Positions 50,401-63,530 of a stretch of DNA of 64,000 nt are shown one piece after another. Below the pieces are notes generated by a model. It had not been told where the DNA came from. It searched no databases and worked only from the letters and a program-made list of their open reading frames with translations. Position 1 is the stretch's first letter; each line of letters begins with the position of its first letter. This DNA is from Psettodes erumei (Eukaryota > Chordata > Actinopteri > Pleuronectiformes > Psettodidae), in the NCBI GenBank assembly GCA_016785225.1, contig JAFBJZ010000888.1, forward strand, positions 2,174,501-2,238,500. Direction: 5' to 3'. The position numbers and the translations under genes were made by a program.

Positions 50401-53400
50401 CCACTTTTCTGTCCAAACTCCTGATGGGAAAGACTTCTTATTGGTGAGAGCAAGCCGGCACAATCAGAAAAAAACCCCAGCAACACATGGTGTTTTAGTA
50501 AAAATAGACTCCTCAGTTATTTTGGAAAAGGGAGGGAGCGATGTGGCAGGTTCTTCAAGCAAAATAAAAAGCTGATTGGCTGTGATTTGTTAGTGCTGTT
50601 GAGCCGACTGCCAAGTCTTTAGTGTCTGAAAATCAGCTGCACATGGATTATTACAAGTGGCTCTTAATAAAACAACAATAACACAATGCCGCAATAAAGA
50701 GACACTGCAATTGTCCAATACGTTAACTTTTTTTGGGCAGTATGCCGAGGACAGAACTGTCTGTTTCATAATGCGGCGTTAGGGTAGCAGCACCATGTTT
50801 GCACTTAATCTACATTAAGTTTAACTGTGAACACATCCGCTTCAGTGTTTGACTGATGTGTTTACATTGAGATACTGATAAGATTTTCTGTGCTGACATT
50901 TCAGGTGGACCATTTTTACGCAGATTGTTTTTTGGGCTTAAACTTGAAGGACATGAAAACTCTTCACTGAAACTACATAATTATATAAAGTTTAATTAGA
51001 CCAAAACAGACCAAAGTCTTCAATAAATTCATAATCAAAGACCCTGTATCATATCAGAAGTGGGTGCCACGCTATTAGCCCTTGTGTTTTGCTGTGTTAA
51101 ATTTTCTAGTCCCATAGACTCCAAAGTTGGATGAGAAAATTTATAATAATTTCTAAAGCAACCATTTTTTCCCCTTAAATAAGTTTTTCTACACGGCCTG
51201 TACAATTGCATTGAAGCGGTAACCCACAAACCAGAATTGAACATTTGGAGAAGGTGATGAAATACAGGAATGATGATAAAGCACTGGAAATATTTCCATA
51301 TTTCCTTTAGATTTATGGGGGCTATGCATGTATCAGACATCTGAAACATGTCATTAGCTTTAAGCCATTTTTTAAATCAATTTTGATTTAAAAAAAAAAA
51401 AGCACTGACAAATCTTGATGTATTGAACGATTACACGAGGGTCACTAAAAGCACATTATTGGGCCCCGAACCCGATGAGTCGAGCGGATGCGGCGTTTGT
51501 TTGATGGAGTGCGGTTCCTTGACCGTGCGACGTGGAGCACGTGTTTCTCATGTGTTAAGTGACCTGTCTGCTCGTCCTGCAGCTCTGGCTGCTGAACAGC
51601 GACTCCCTCGTGGCGTCAGTCCCGCAGACGTTTTTCGAGGGTGAGAGGTCCTTCAGCTCCCCGGCTCTTCACAGTCTGCCGCCCCGAGCTGTCAGAGCGC
51701 TGAAACTCCTCTACGTCGCCTGCTCCGCTACAGGCATCCAGCAGAGAAAGTAAGCACAGTTGCCACAGCCTCCGCCACCCCCACCCTCCTCCTCCTCTTC
51801 CTCCTCCACCACCACCACCCCCCTTTCAATCTTTGTTTTCCTCTTCGTAATCTCATCCTTTCATCTTTCCCACGCACCCTCTCAATCACAGCCCGTCCCG
51901 GCTCTCCACGCGGGATGAAAGACTGCTTTGTTGGCGGACAGATTTGGGGGTCTTAATAGAACACTTTGCACTAAGGGTCCCCGCTCAGATTTAATTGTCT
52001 GTTATTTCGCAAATGAGATTGCCATCAAAGGTGTTCATCGTCCCGGAGCTGTCGGTTGCGTAAGCCGCGCTCGCCGCGCATGCAGGCGATGTTGTTTTGA
52101 TTGGAGCGAGGCTCTGTGTACCTTGCTGTGATGCATTAGAGAGCTGTAGGTGGATGTGCTGCATGTGGTTGTCCATGCTCAGTACAGCAGCACCCCACTG
52201 GAGGAGCCTTCCACCCTCATTATTTTCAACCGAATCAGCACTCAGCGTTTTCCCTCCTCCTCCTCCTCCCTGCAGCCAGATAGAGTGAAGGCAGAACGGG
52301 CAAGTTTTGTTGTTTCCACCGTTTTGACAAGCCCACTGGCTGACTGATGGAGAAAGGGTAATTAGAGGCAAAACTCGCTTGAAAGGAGAAAGCCTCGTCT
52401 TCTCAGTGAAAGCAGCAGGAGTGCGTTTAAATTACATGATAAACTGCGGGAGCTGAGTCGTGCATGGGAAACTTTTTACGCTGCAGACTATGAAATAGCT
52501 GATAGGATACTACCTTTTACGAGAAATGGAATGAAAACATCTTTTCCCTTCGCTCTTCAGTGAACAAACTAATGGCGACGCTGTTTCTCCATGTCACTAC
52601 GTCTACAGCAAGCAAATATCGGCCGATACATCGTCCCAGCTTCATCCCTCGGCCTCTCTTTATGACTTCCTGCTCGGCGTTAAGTGAAGTGGTCCCGGAT
52701 TCTGTTGCTGTTTCTAATTTCACCTTCTTCTCTGACATTTCTCTGAAACCTCACAGAACTGATCGCTGGTGTTACTCTCACTTAAGACCCCTACCCCACC
52801 CCCCCCCCCCCTACATAATTCACCATTCATTCTCCATCACTCATCTCTGACATTTTTAAATTAAATGTTATGCCTGGGGAGCCGAATTCCCAGGACAGTG
52901 GCCCTCTTATTCGGGATACAGCTGATTGCAGCCAGAGGTTGCAGTTTGTGTTGTTAAAACTGCCAATAATTGGCTGGAGAATCAGCGAGCCAACGCCTAA
53001 GTGGATTACGCTTGTGACTAAAGGCGGTGACTTGATTACGAGTTGAGTGAAAGTCACAGGCACCATCTCAGCACCGGTACAATTGCAAGCAGGAGGCCTC
53101 ATAGAGTCTGATGGAAATTTAACTCTTCTTCCGTAGAATTGTTTCTGAAAATTGATCACTAAAATCCTGCTGTAGATGAGAATTTAGTCTGTGACCATGC
53201 AGAAAAAAAGAGTTAAGTTATATACCATGTGGGTCCATATGTACGCATCGTAACTTGAGTAGTTAACAGTTTGCGCAACCTGATTACGGCCCCAGTTGTT
53301 GAGTGGCTAATAGCACATTTCCCGTGCATGTAAACATGGCCGAACTAGTAGCGTTCCTTCAGCGCGACATCTCGAGTAGAACTGCCAAAACTTTGAGAGG

Positions 53401-53559
53401 ACTTTTTTTTTTTTTTTTCCCCCGCGTCTCAGGAAGTGCACAGATGGCTAAATGTCACCCAAACAAACTGGATCAGCACCGCGCACTGACAGAGCATCAG
53501 TCTTTCTTCTCTCAATCATTCTCCTTCGTCTCTTTTCAGTCCCCTCTTCTTTTTGCCGC

Positions 53560-53607
<48 letters not shown>

Positions 53608-56308
53608 ATCATGGGCACAGATTGATGGCACACATACTTCATCAATCCACTTTTATGTATCCTTAGTAATCCAGCTCAGTTTACAATTTAAGACTACTTA
53701 ATTAAACAGTCAGGGCGAATGCTTCAGTGCGGGATTTACAGCAGCTATTTCTGGGCATCATCTTGATTGTATAATACTGTGGCGGTCACTATAAATCACT
53801 TCTGCTCTGTGTACGCGCGTGTTTCCAGCACTGTAACGAGCTGGGAGGTCAATGTCATCGGACATCCCGTGGTGCTGCCGCCCAAGGTGTGCGAGGAGCT
53901 GCTGCGAGTGATGGATGACAGCAACTCTACGCTTCCTGCGTCGATGCGTTGCATGAGGTCGTACGAGGTGAGCCGGGCGGCGCGATTAACGGCAGATGAC
54001 GCCCCAGGCGTGTTGGTTCTTGGCACACACGCGTAGTATTGGATCTTTCTAAAATGCTCACCCTGACACTGTGTAATGCAAGCAGAGAGAGTATTCTAAT
54101 TCACCTTCATATTTTGTAAAAAGCGTATTAGCAACACAATAGTGATGCTTTTAGCTGACAGCAATCACTTATTTCACATGCTTCCTTCTTACAGCACCTT
54201 GCTTTTCCATTATTCACCGGTGCTTGACAGTGTTTTTATCACGCCTTAATTAATTTCATGATTCAGAGGTTTCAGTTGGCAGCTTTGCTTTAGGGATTAT
54301 GTGGGTCAAATGTAAGGTTTTACTTTTGTCAGCCTTATTCCGGCTTCCATACACCTGTAATTGTGCAAAATGTGTATATTTAGCAGGAGTTGCCGAGGAA
54401 AATCCTTTGATAAGATAAAAGAGAAAGAAAAGGAGGTGGTAACTTTGCTGACAACTCTATTCTCCTCGCCATTTTAAACATAGTGACAGGGGTAATTAGC
54501 ACCATTATCCTCCACTTACTGCTCAGAAAGTTTAGGACCTGGCTGCCAACGCTTAAACAAGTTTTTCCATCTGCTGAAAAATAAGTGAGCTGAAATAATG
54601 TACAATGAGCGAATCTTCGGAAAAATCTGCTGCTCCACATCGTGTGAAGCTGCTTCTGTTCCGTGCCCAGGCACGGGGTGTCCAGTTCAAGGCCTAAAAG
54701 GTTGGAATCTTATTTTCTTTATGTCCTCATTAGAGAAGGAAATCTTCCTTGCAATGAAAATATAACACATTACAGATGTGCGGAGCCACTCGAGGCATCT
54801 TTTAATAGATGGGTATCAGCTAAAATAATGCAAATCAAAATCCTTTCATTACTACATTGTTCCATGTTTTGTCCACCTCAGCCTGGTGGTTTAATTAAAT
54901 ACTTGTGGCTAATCAATAGCTGCCACTTTCAATGGGGACCGGCTGTCAGCCAGAAATGAGCCTGCTTTTGTCTGCCTCCGTCTAAATTCAAGAGCCCATT
55001 GTTTCCGAAAATCCGACTTTCCAGTGGTAAATCTGTCACCGCTGTCAGTATAAACTGCATGTGTACCGAGGTAATCGAAAAGCTTGTAGCAACAGCAACT
55101 TAGGGAGTTAGTGAACACTTAATTATACCAAGGTTGCTTCAAAGCTGCACACTGGAGTATGTAACTTTACATACTGAGGCAAATATGCATACCACCATGC
55201 AGCTCAATCATGCTGCACCTATGTCTGCAGGAACTCCACTCCGTGCTGAAGTAGACCAAATTTTGGCTCTCTCCAGCAACAGTGACGAAGAAGCAGGGCA
55301 ACTCATGTAATGTAAACTGTGACTGCACTAGTGTTTTTCTTCCATTTGTGATCAGTCTTGTTTGAAGAGCAGAGTTTCAAAGCTGAAACTCAGCGGTATG
55401 AATCAGAATACAAGCGCTTCTGCTCATTTCACCTGCAGCAGGCTCCTGTCGTAAGGAGAATTGTGCCTCGAACCTTAACATGCTTTCTGTAGTTTCACTG
55501 TCACTGCACAAGCCCTCGGGATGACAAACTCCTCAAAATTTCAGGGTTTTCTCCTCTTTCCTCTTACAGGTTGTTATCAAGTGAAAAAGCATTGTTCACG
55601 TGATGAGGGGCAGGGGTGGGGAGAAATTGGGGCTACGTTGAAATGGAGAAGGCCACAGATAGAGCGACCCAGACACAGGACACAGTATCTGTCTGGTGGT
55701 TACAGCAGTAAAATGAGTGCGATAAACCGACACACTCCAACACTTCCTGGTAGTAGAAGCGTGTCGTGCTATAGGCAGCAGAGGACAGGAAGGTAATGTG
55801 ATCAGCGGGCCAATCTCGAGTTACCAGAGATGGTCTGAGAGCGTCTGAGAGGCCACGTTTTAAACACTGTTGGAAAAGCACTCTGACACCCAGAGTGTCA
55901 GAGGAGGAGGACCAGCATGCAGCAGTGCGGAAGCAGAGGGAGGGTGGTTGGCTGTTGAAGGCTCAGGTGAGCAAATGGCCTCACCATTCACCATCTCTTG
56001 TGCAGTATATATGTAATGTGTGCAGTATATACTGTATATTCCAATTGGGGAATGCAGTATAAGTGGCCATGTGCTGAGGCAGGATTAAACTACCGTAAAC
56101 TAACTCAGCTATTTAAATCACTTATTTGAAGCGGATAATAAATAGTGACGTCAAAGACCCACACAGGTGCTTTCACTTATTCTGGCTGATTCAATCTCTG
56201 TTCAGGTTGAAGCAGGCGCAGCAACGCTGAGAGAAACCCCATCTACGGCTGTGGCCCAGGAGGTGCAGCAGGTCGAGTGTCCTTAAGAACCCCAATCTAC
56301 TCCCAGTG

Positions 56309-56342
<34 letters not shown>

Positions 56343-56807
56343 CAAAGAGGCGCTGTATGGATGTGTGGATGCAGCTTGTAGCGTAAGGCACTTTAAGCGG
56401 TCGATAGGACGAGAAAAAGGCTAAATAAGTGCAAGTGCACTTATACAACTTTTTCATGGCAAACGCTGTAACAAGTAGAAGCACAGGTGGAACTACGGTC
56501 AGATGAGCCTGTTCCTGGGCCGTGGTCGTGCTGGCTCACCGGCTCACTTCTTATTGGGACACAAAATGTCCCAAATGATGTCCTGAGAGAGGAGGTCTAA
56601 AACGCTTGTGGCTGCAAAGCCTATCATTACACTTCTGCCACAACGAGCGGAAACGTCTCTGCAAAGCTACGAGCTGTTATGGGTAAGAAAGAAAGAAGAA
56701 GAAAGAAAATTTTTTTTTTTTAATCGGTTTATTATATGAGCAGTGACTCCACCAGCCCAACCCAGCTATCGCAGCATTTAGCACATAGTTTGCAGGTAGC
56801 TGTGCGG

Positions 56808-56851
<44 letters not shown>

Positions 56852-59800
56852 CTGCGTGCGTGATTGTGTGCGTGAGTGTTTATTTAGTTTAATTTCAGCC
56901 TCTGTGAGTAGATCAAAGCCTGCACAATAACCCAGCCTGTCATTACGCTGCATGTGGAATGTCTAGTGTTGTCTGGGCTGCCGCGTTTCCCGCCCTCCAT
57001 CCCTGGGCCTGCCAGCGTAATGGGGTGTAAAGTAGTTCCAGCTCCGAGTGTCACTCTTGAGCCCGAGAACAGACAACACCTCCCCCAACCCCCCCAACAC
57101 ACACACACACACCTCATTAATCTCTTCCTCACTCCCACAGAGCCGGTATGTAGGTTAAACAGGAACTGATCCAAAAAGTGATCCGGCGTTTCACGCTGAA
57201 GAGCCGAGGAGATGCGTATCGATCACATCGCCTCTAACGCTCTCCAGTCCACACAGCGTCCGCACCAGGAGAGACTCCACTTTGTCTAAGCAAATTACTT
57301 CCCCTAAGATACTCACGTCGCGATTCGTTGCACGTTGGCCAACGGATGAGAAGGGGAATTCATTAACAGAGCTGCTGGTCTGTGATGCTGCCCCGTGTTA
57401 GTGTTCGCATCAGGATTTCTCCGCTTGACGATGTAAATGAGCCTGATACTGTTCATTCATCCCCCCAAAAAATCGTGTTGTAACGGAACGTTAGTGTTGT
57501 TTATCTGTACTGAGATACAGTTTGTGAATTCAATCTGCGGTGCACGAGGGACGAAGACTGCGCTGGTTTTGTGTGGCATGCCCATTTGTACAAGCATATT
57601 AACATCTAAGTGCGTTGCAAACGTGCATCCACATGTCTCTCAGATGAGCCCAGTTACCCCTTCACTGACACAAACTGTCATGCTCCCACTTTGTTCATTT
57701 CAGCGGAGTAGATGTTAAGCCGCGGCAACGAAACTGGATATCGTCAGCTAATTATTTGAACCGGTTATCCATCACTTTGAGCTACCTATTTTGACGTCTC
57801 TGTGTGCCAGCTTCCACAATAGTTTTTTTTCCTCCACTGGCAGCATGTGGCTTTCAGGTGTTATAACTGACTTGGGTTGAGGGTGCTGTGGCTGGCAGAT
57901 TATTGGCTATTAGAGAGGACAATCAATTTGCCAAAGTCACACTCTGTCACACCCAAACAGGTTGGGTTTTTTTTTTCCTGAACACAAATATGTGGATCTA
58001 TATTTAAATCAACCCATCTTTTTTTTTATTAGCTAGCCATTAGCTACTCTGCACTCTTTTTGCTTAGTCTTATTTTACATACTGGAGGGAGGCCTGTGGT
58101 CTGTGGTCAGAGTGGTTCTCAGCACTTAATTGAATGAGTTTCCTCTTTTTTATCCTCCTAAGTTGCCACATTATAATATGTTGTACGGCAGGCAAGTAAT
58201 CATGTGTGCGATGAACAACTATGAAACATCAATCACACGAGTAATAATTTGATGACAGCTGCATTTACTGACCGCTTGAGGTCAGTCCTCAACATCCGAA
58301 AGGCAGTCATCTGTTCACATGTCCCCAAGTCAGAACAATTGTCGTGGTTTCTGTTTTTCTTTCTTCTTCTTTCCTTAAGATGGATCACGTCCTTGGGATG
58401 GGGTGGACACACGTCCAAGGTTGATAAAATCTTTGTTTACGTTAGTGGCTTTGTTCATTCTGCCAGGACTTTATCCTGGTCTATCTCCTGTATCTGCTTG
58501 TCCTGCAGGACGCTCCTCTGAGTGACATTGCTCCTCTCATGATGTTCCACTTTTCCCTCACCTCTTCACGTGTGAAGAAATATTCCCTGCGCTGCTTGCC
58601 AAATTTGGAGTGTTGTGATAACAGAGTCCCTGGCACCGAGCATCAAAGAGTGTGTGTGTTTGCTCAAGAGACTTCCTTACGCCACCGCCCCTTGTCATTG
58701 TCTCAGTACCTTTTAATACCCAGACATGAACCCCTCCTCTGTAAAGTCCCTTCCACTAAAGAGCAGAGATGGAAAATAAAACTACAAGGGGTAATCTCTC
58801 TTGCCACAGCGAGATGTATTGCTCTCGAGGCTTTGCAATAATGTTTTATATTTCACTGCGCTGTAGCTCTAAAGAATTCCAATGAGATCAAAGAACTGAA
58901 ACGCCCTGAAGCATATTATCATCATGTGTTCTGGGCAGACCTGCTGTCAGCATCCCTGCCACTATAAAGACCTCCATGAAAATTTAATACAAACTATCCG
59001 AGAACCTTTATTGTGTGGCTTCTCAAAATATAAACAGTTGTTTGCTGTGTCTCCATGATTCATCTTTTCAGCCAGACCTACAGCCGGCTGGTTTGGAGCG
59101 TGGAGTCCGCAGGTGATGTTGCACAGTAGAAGGGCCAGAAGTCCAAAATTAGCTATGCTGGCGACTTGCTTTCATATCCACACATGAGCAACTGCTGAGA
59201 TGAGCCAGATGACTCATTTTGACAGATGTGCTGAATGTGCTTCTTTTCTCTGAAGAGAACATCGAGAGCACGCAGCAGGGTCCTAACAATACCGGCGATC
59301 CCTCCGAGAGGATCCTCTTTTTTATCACTTCATTATCGTGCTGTTTATTTTCACTGTCAGTTCATCTGATGATTAATGTCTTGATGAATCAATACATCTG
59401 TCAGGAAATAGTGAAAAGAAAATAGTAAATATAAATGCCCATCCCTGTTTGCCAAAGAGTGTACATACATATTAAATAGCTTTTTTTTCTGTCAAACAGT
59501 CCAGAACCCAAAGTGATTTCATTTAATGTCACATAAAACCAGGAAATGTGGCAAGACACACTCAAGAAGCTTGAATCAGAGAATGTATGACAGCTTTGCT
59601 TTTAAAAAAGCACTTAAAATTAATTGATAATCAAATTAGTTTCCTTTTTTTGTCCATTAACTAATGGAGTAAACATTTCAGTTTGTATCACAGTACATTT
59701 TCTTTTCTTTCCACTGTCCTTTGGCCACAGAACTGTACATCCCAGTGAATATGAGAGTTTGCTTTCTGATCTGTTACGGATCAATGGGTCACTGCCTTGT

Positions 59801-60949
59801 AGCTTTTATTATTTTTTACAGGAAATTCCACCCTCAGCTAGTATGCATACACATTTGTGCATCGGGATAACGGTTTTAACAAGGATTTGTTTTCCTTTAA
59901 AGGCCTTGACAACCTTTTCTTCTTGTTATTCTGAAGGGTCCAACAAATACACACCATTTCCTGCTAAAGTGTGTTACCAGTTTGAAGTGGCCAGGGCTCA
60001 GTTGGAAAATCACAGCTGTGGGGTGTTTGCTTATCTGGGATTTTGAGCATTAAACTCTTGATGAATGTCTAAAAAAACTTTTTCAGAACATTAAATGTGA
60101 TTGTTTCTGTTGTACGTGTGAATGTTTCAGATTAGAAGAAAGAAAGAAATACTTGAGCAGATAATACTTGAGCAAAAGCTCATTCAGTATTCCCATCTTT
60201 CTACTTAGATTCACACTTGGAGCCTGCCCAATGCAGCCATCGCTCTTGTGTCAGCAACTGTGCAGCTCCACAGGAGCAGTTTTGGTCTTTGTACCTTGTT
60301 CAACGGCAGCTCGTCAAGTGAAAGAAGAGCAATATGCCCTCTCTCCTCCTTCATTTTCCCTCGTTCCTTATTGCCCTCTGGCTCCGTTGTTTTCGCAGCG
60401 GCTCACCTCTAGTTGCCGTTTGTTATCATTTGTATGAATTACCATTGATGCGCTTGAGTGGTGAGCAGACATTGGCATGGGAACGGAGAAGACAGGGCCT
60501 TGAGTGAGGCAAATGCCCTCATCCATCATCCCAATATAGAGCCCTCGCTGGAGCGCAGCCATTGTCTGCAGCAGGCAAACACCCAGGAATAGCAGATGGA
60601 GGAAGAGAGAGAGCGAGGGAGAGCGGACAGAGCTGAGCTGATTTGTTTTCTGGGCTTTGTTTATCTGAATGTGTGTTTTTGAAGTTGATTAAAATTCTGC
60701 CACCTGTGTTTTTTTGTGTGTGTGTGTGTTTGAAGACGTTAATTGCAGATAATGTGCTGCTGCATTGATCAGCAGACTGTTGATCCAGTACATCTCTGCT
60801 TTGGGGAGCACAAAAATCGTCCTTGTACAGCACAAACAGCAGTTTCTTAATTGCGTTTAACTATTCTTATAATTCCCAAGTGTACACTTAGATTTTGACC
60901 TTTCTCAACTTTTGTCTGTTGTTCTTAGGTGGCCTACCTGAGACTCTGA
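44491..60949 (+). CDS. ube3d: ube3d (E3 ubiquitin-protein ligase E3D, HECT-like), complete, 10 coding exons
   Basis: UBE3D is a HECT-like E3 ligase first found as a binder of the E2 enzyme UBE2C. Exons: 44491-44582, 46653-46864, 47358-47448, 48570-48792, 49359-49431, 49514-49592, 50335-50443, 51583-51749, 53829-53967, 60929-60949. They total 1,206 bases, 401 residues, against about 389 in human. The protein starts MAGLGMPTKTHGVGLFLELR. It has YCFYCQGC (Cys118, 121, 124), VLPLPNGNW and DDWCCHPDPFANK (152-162), ISCKSC (Cys217, 220), LWLLNSDSLV (294-303), and ends SMRCMRSYEVAYLRL. The WCCHPDPF and LWLLNSDSLV motifs are distinctive for the family. All phases join. One intron (49593-50334) needs a GC donor. 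The start lacks a strong Kozak purine, and Met6 is a possible alternative. Confidence 0.93.
48570..48792 (+). CDS. ube3d: ube3d coding exon 4, conserved WCCHPDPF core
   Basis: Encodes residues 133-206 and completes Arg132 across the junction. It holds the best conserved block of the family, RVLPLPNGNWNAIVDDWCCH, then PDPFANKKLLPRAEDCLLGD and TFLLL. The rest is a variable acidic linker (VTEEVSTAGAEDGQDPK) ending at a GTGAGG donor. Confidence 0.94.
53562..53606. repeat. (CA)n microsatellite in ube3d intron 8
   Basis: About 22 CA units. Confidence 0.95.
56308..56341. repeat. (GT)n microsatellite in ube3d intron 9
   Basis: About 17 GT units. Confidence 0.95.
56811..56848. repeat. (GT)n microsatellite in ube3d intron 9
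   Basis: About 19 GT units, followed by imperfect GCGT/GTGC steps to about 56880. Confidence 0.95.
60929..60949 (+). CDS. ube3d: ube3d terminal coding exon (VAYLRL, stop)
   Basis: After the 53829-53967 exon, which ends SYE in phase 0, the expected short C-terminal tail (human ending VAFLKM as I recall it) is found 7 kb downstream. A TTGTTCTTAG acceptor ends at 60928, then come VAYLRL and TGA at 60947-60949. The match in sequence, phase and length makes this the last coding exon. The 3' untranslated region follows. I could not fix its polyadenylation site. Confidence 0.85.
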   Translation: MAYLRL

Positions 60950-62950
60950 GGTCAAAGGTGAGAGGCTGGGAGGTCATGACCCGACTCGTCACCCATGGTA
61001 GAGAATCCACCAGGTCAGCTGTAAGTGGAACTTCTGAAGGTGTGAGAACAGAGGTTGCAGCAGAAGAACACCCAGCATGCCTGGAAGAGCTTTGGCATGT
61101 CTTGTTGTGGTTTGTGGTTGCTTTTGTCAGCGTGTTTGGTCGTGCATCATCACTTGCAAAAAAGATTCATGTTGATACAGGTTGTTGCCAGGATTCTTAA
61201 CACTCATATCCAGTAAATGCAAACCTGGGAGCGGCTGATGCCCTCAAAGTTCATCGTAGAATAGGTGGTTGCATCTCTTTGTATTTGTTGTATCATTTTC
61301 GGTCCTAATGTACTATTATACCAAAGTGTATCATAATGGTGGTTAATGTGCTGCATGTGTACGGTGTATGTTTATACATTGAAAACCTTGATTTTGTAAT
61401 TTTCTTACCATTCACAACAAAAACAGTTGTATTTTGAATGTCTCGCCTCTTCCTTTCTTTTTCTTTTTTTTAGCATCTGGAGAGCACGGCTTGTTAATAT
61501 GTGGGACAGTGTTCTTGAGTTTAGCTTATTATAGAGGCACTTTAGCCCCAGGGTGCAGCAGTGCATCCTCCGCGTGAGTGTAATTACAGCTTGTGGAGCA
61601 AGGTGATTTTTTTTTGTCTAGTTGCGGGTTTATTTTGGAGTGTGTGTCAGTGATTGAGGGTGATTACGTAACATGGGTGGCAGCAGGAATCACTGTGGAA
61701 AGGGTATGGTTCCAATCTGAAAACCATTTCATTTCAAATGTTATACACGCTTCACCTTTTCAAAGTTTAGCGTGAATTCAGCGGGTCAGGTAGTTCGTAC
61801 AGTTTGTCAGGTGGGAAGTACTTAAGCCACATTAGCAATGTTAATTTGAGGAGGGTAATATTTGTCATCTGGCCGGTCTACCTCTCTCTACCAGCCCTCC
61901 AAATCTGCTAAACATCAGCATGTTGACATTGTCATTATGAGTGTGTCAGCAGGACATTTTACATCTTGTTTTTATATGAATATATTAACTAAATACTGCA
62001 GCTTACGTTGCCCTCGCTTCTACTTCCTGCCTCATGAATAGGGCATCCGCTCTCCATAGGTTATCTCTGACCGGCGCTGTAGCATAAATGACGGCGGGCA
62101 TGTCTATTTTTATAAGCTCTTCATAAGAGCGAGGGAACTATTCTCTCCTGCTCCTGACTGCATGCCTGGATCTGCTCAATGCTGATGCAGCAAGTGACAA
62201 TTACTTTTAAAAATACAAAGAAGTATTGTGCCCACTGAGGCGGCAAAGTAGAATGAATAAAGTAATGAATTGGCTAATTAAATACGTATAACACTGAACC
62301 GTCAAGGGGTTCTCATTTCCTTTCTGCCCTTTCTCCACAAGTGCAAATGAAGTAGGCTCTAAATAACCCATTTGTTTCAAGCCCGCTGAGCAGAAGGAGC
62401 TACTCCACATTACTGGCTGCCGCGGCTGTTTTGAACACACCAACAGACACAGTCACCCAGAAGCCTTAAGGAGCTGCAGGCATTCTTTGTCTTTCTCCCC
62501 TTGATGATAGACAATGAAAGTGTCAAATTAAAAGTTTTTGGCCAGTACCCCACTGTCTGGTGACACTGTGCGGCTAATTAGCCTTTTTCCGACAGTTGTC
62601 TCATGAAAAATATCAGTCTGAGCAAAGGTCTTCTCCGCACTGAGCCTTAGTAGTTACTCATCTGTGGTGGAGGAGGCTTTTTTCTTGTTGTTATGCTACA
62701 TGTGCTGCTGGTGTGCAGCAGATATGCTAAGCTTAGGAGGGAGACACGCCCCAACAGCAGCCAGCGTGAATGGGAACAGGCTTATCGTTCTGTGCACTGT
62801 TTCAGATTTCCCATAAGAGCATCAGCGTGATTTAGAGAATCATAAGCTACATGTAAATAAACACTGATCGAAATACCACCACACCCTCGAGCTTATGAAA
62901 ACCAGAGCAAGCGTCAACGTCCAGGCTACAACGTCAACAGCTCTGCAGTT
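60950..62950. other. ube3d 3' flank, no gene recognised
   Basis: After the ube3d stop I see no further exon or RNA gene. The proximal part is presumably 3' untranslated region. The rest holds one repeat fragment near 61905. The final bases 63530-64000 are likewise without recognised features. Confidence 0.6.
61905..61965 (-). repeat. fragment of a dispersed teleost repeat, inverted
   Basis: Contains CTAAACATCAGCATGTTGAC and ATTGTCATTATGAGTGTGTC. This is the reverse strand of the left part of the element that follows at about 62960-63530. Recognised from memory as common in fish genomes; class not certain. Confidence 0.4.
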
Positions 62951-62959
62951 CTGTCTGAC

Positions 62960-63530
62960 CTTAACCAGCGTCAGCATGTAAACATGCTCGCAGTGACAGT
63001 TCCGACATGCTGAGGTAGAGTGTTTTACAGTGTATACCATCTCACATGGTAACATTTGCTGATGAAGCTGGGGCTGATGGAACTGTAATTAGTGTTGCAG
63101 GTGTTTGGTCATAAATTTTCAGAAGTGTTTCACAAGGGCCACATAAATGTGTACAAGTTTTATGGCAATAGTTGTCAAGACATTTCACTCAATACTACAA
63201 ACGTCAGTCTGTCTGTAGTGCTTGAGGACAAGGCAGAGGGTTACCAGAGTTATTAGGATTCATTTTCTGGGCACCTTGGACACCTGTACAATATGTCACG
63301 GCAATCCATTACACAGCTGTTGAGATGTTTCACTAAAAATGGAAATGGTAACATTGTGGTTGCGCTGGAGGAGAAGTCAGAGCATCGTCAAAGTCATTAG
63401 GATTTGTCTTCTGGGAATTGTGAATGTTTGCAGGAAATGTCATGGTAATTGCATCCAGCGGTTATTGAAAGATAACAGCAAGAATGTCAGTAGACTCCAT
63501 CCTCTGGTAATTATGAATGTTTGTATATAA
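62960..63530 (+). repeat. dispersed teleost repeat with internal tandem units
   Basis: Begins with the CATGTAAACATGCTCGCAGT block and runs through GAAGCTGGGGCTGATGGAAC. Then come repeated units built on ATTAGGATT, CTTCTGGG, TGAATGT, ATGGCAAT and GTTGAGATGTTTCACT. The ATTAGGATT motif recurs near 63252 and 63395, and a related CCATCCTCTGG near 63497. I recognise this as one of the most frequent intergenic repeats of percomorph fish. The 63339-63530 open frame lies inside it and is not a gene. Boundaries are approximate. Confidence 0.5.

Larger units (their letters stand above)
44583..53828 (+). other. ube3d introns 1-8, non-coding
   Basis: Introns: 44583-46652, 46865-47357, 47449-48569, 48793-49358, 49432-49513 (only 82 bases), 49593-50334 (GC donor), 50444-51582, 51750-53828. 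No embedded gene was seen. Intron 8 begins with a pyrimidine-rich CCA/TCC tract at about 51770-51830 and contains a poly-C run near 52800-52812, a poly-T run near 53403-53418 and a CA repeat at 53562-53606. Confidence 0.85.
53968..60928 (+). other. ube3d intron 9 (7.0 kb), non-coding
   Basis: No gene was recognised in this last intron. It holds GT repeats at 56308-56341 and 56811-56848, short poly-T runs (for example 56709-56721) and otherwise unique-looking AT-rich sequence. Open frames of 60-140 codons here, such as 59624-60046, have no start context or similarity that I can support. Confidence 0.8.
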
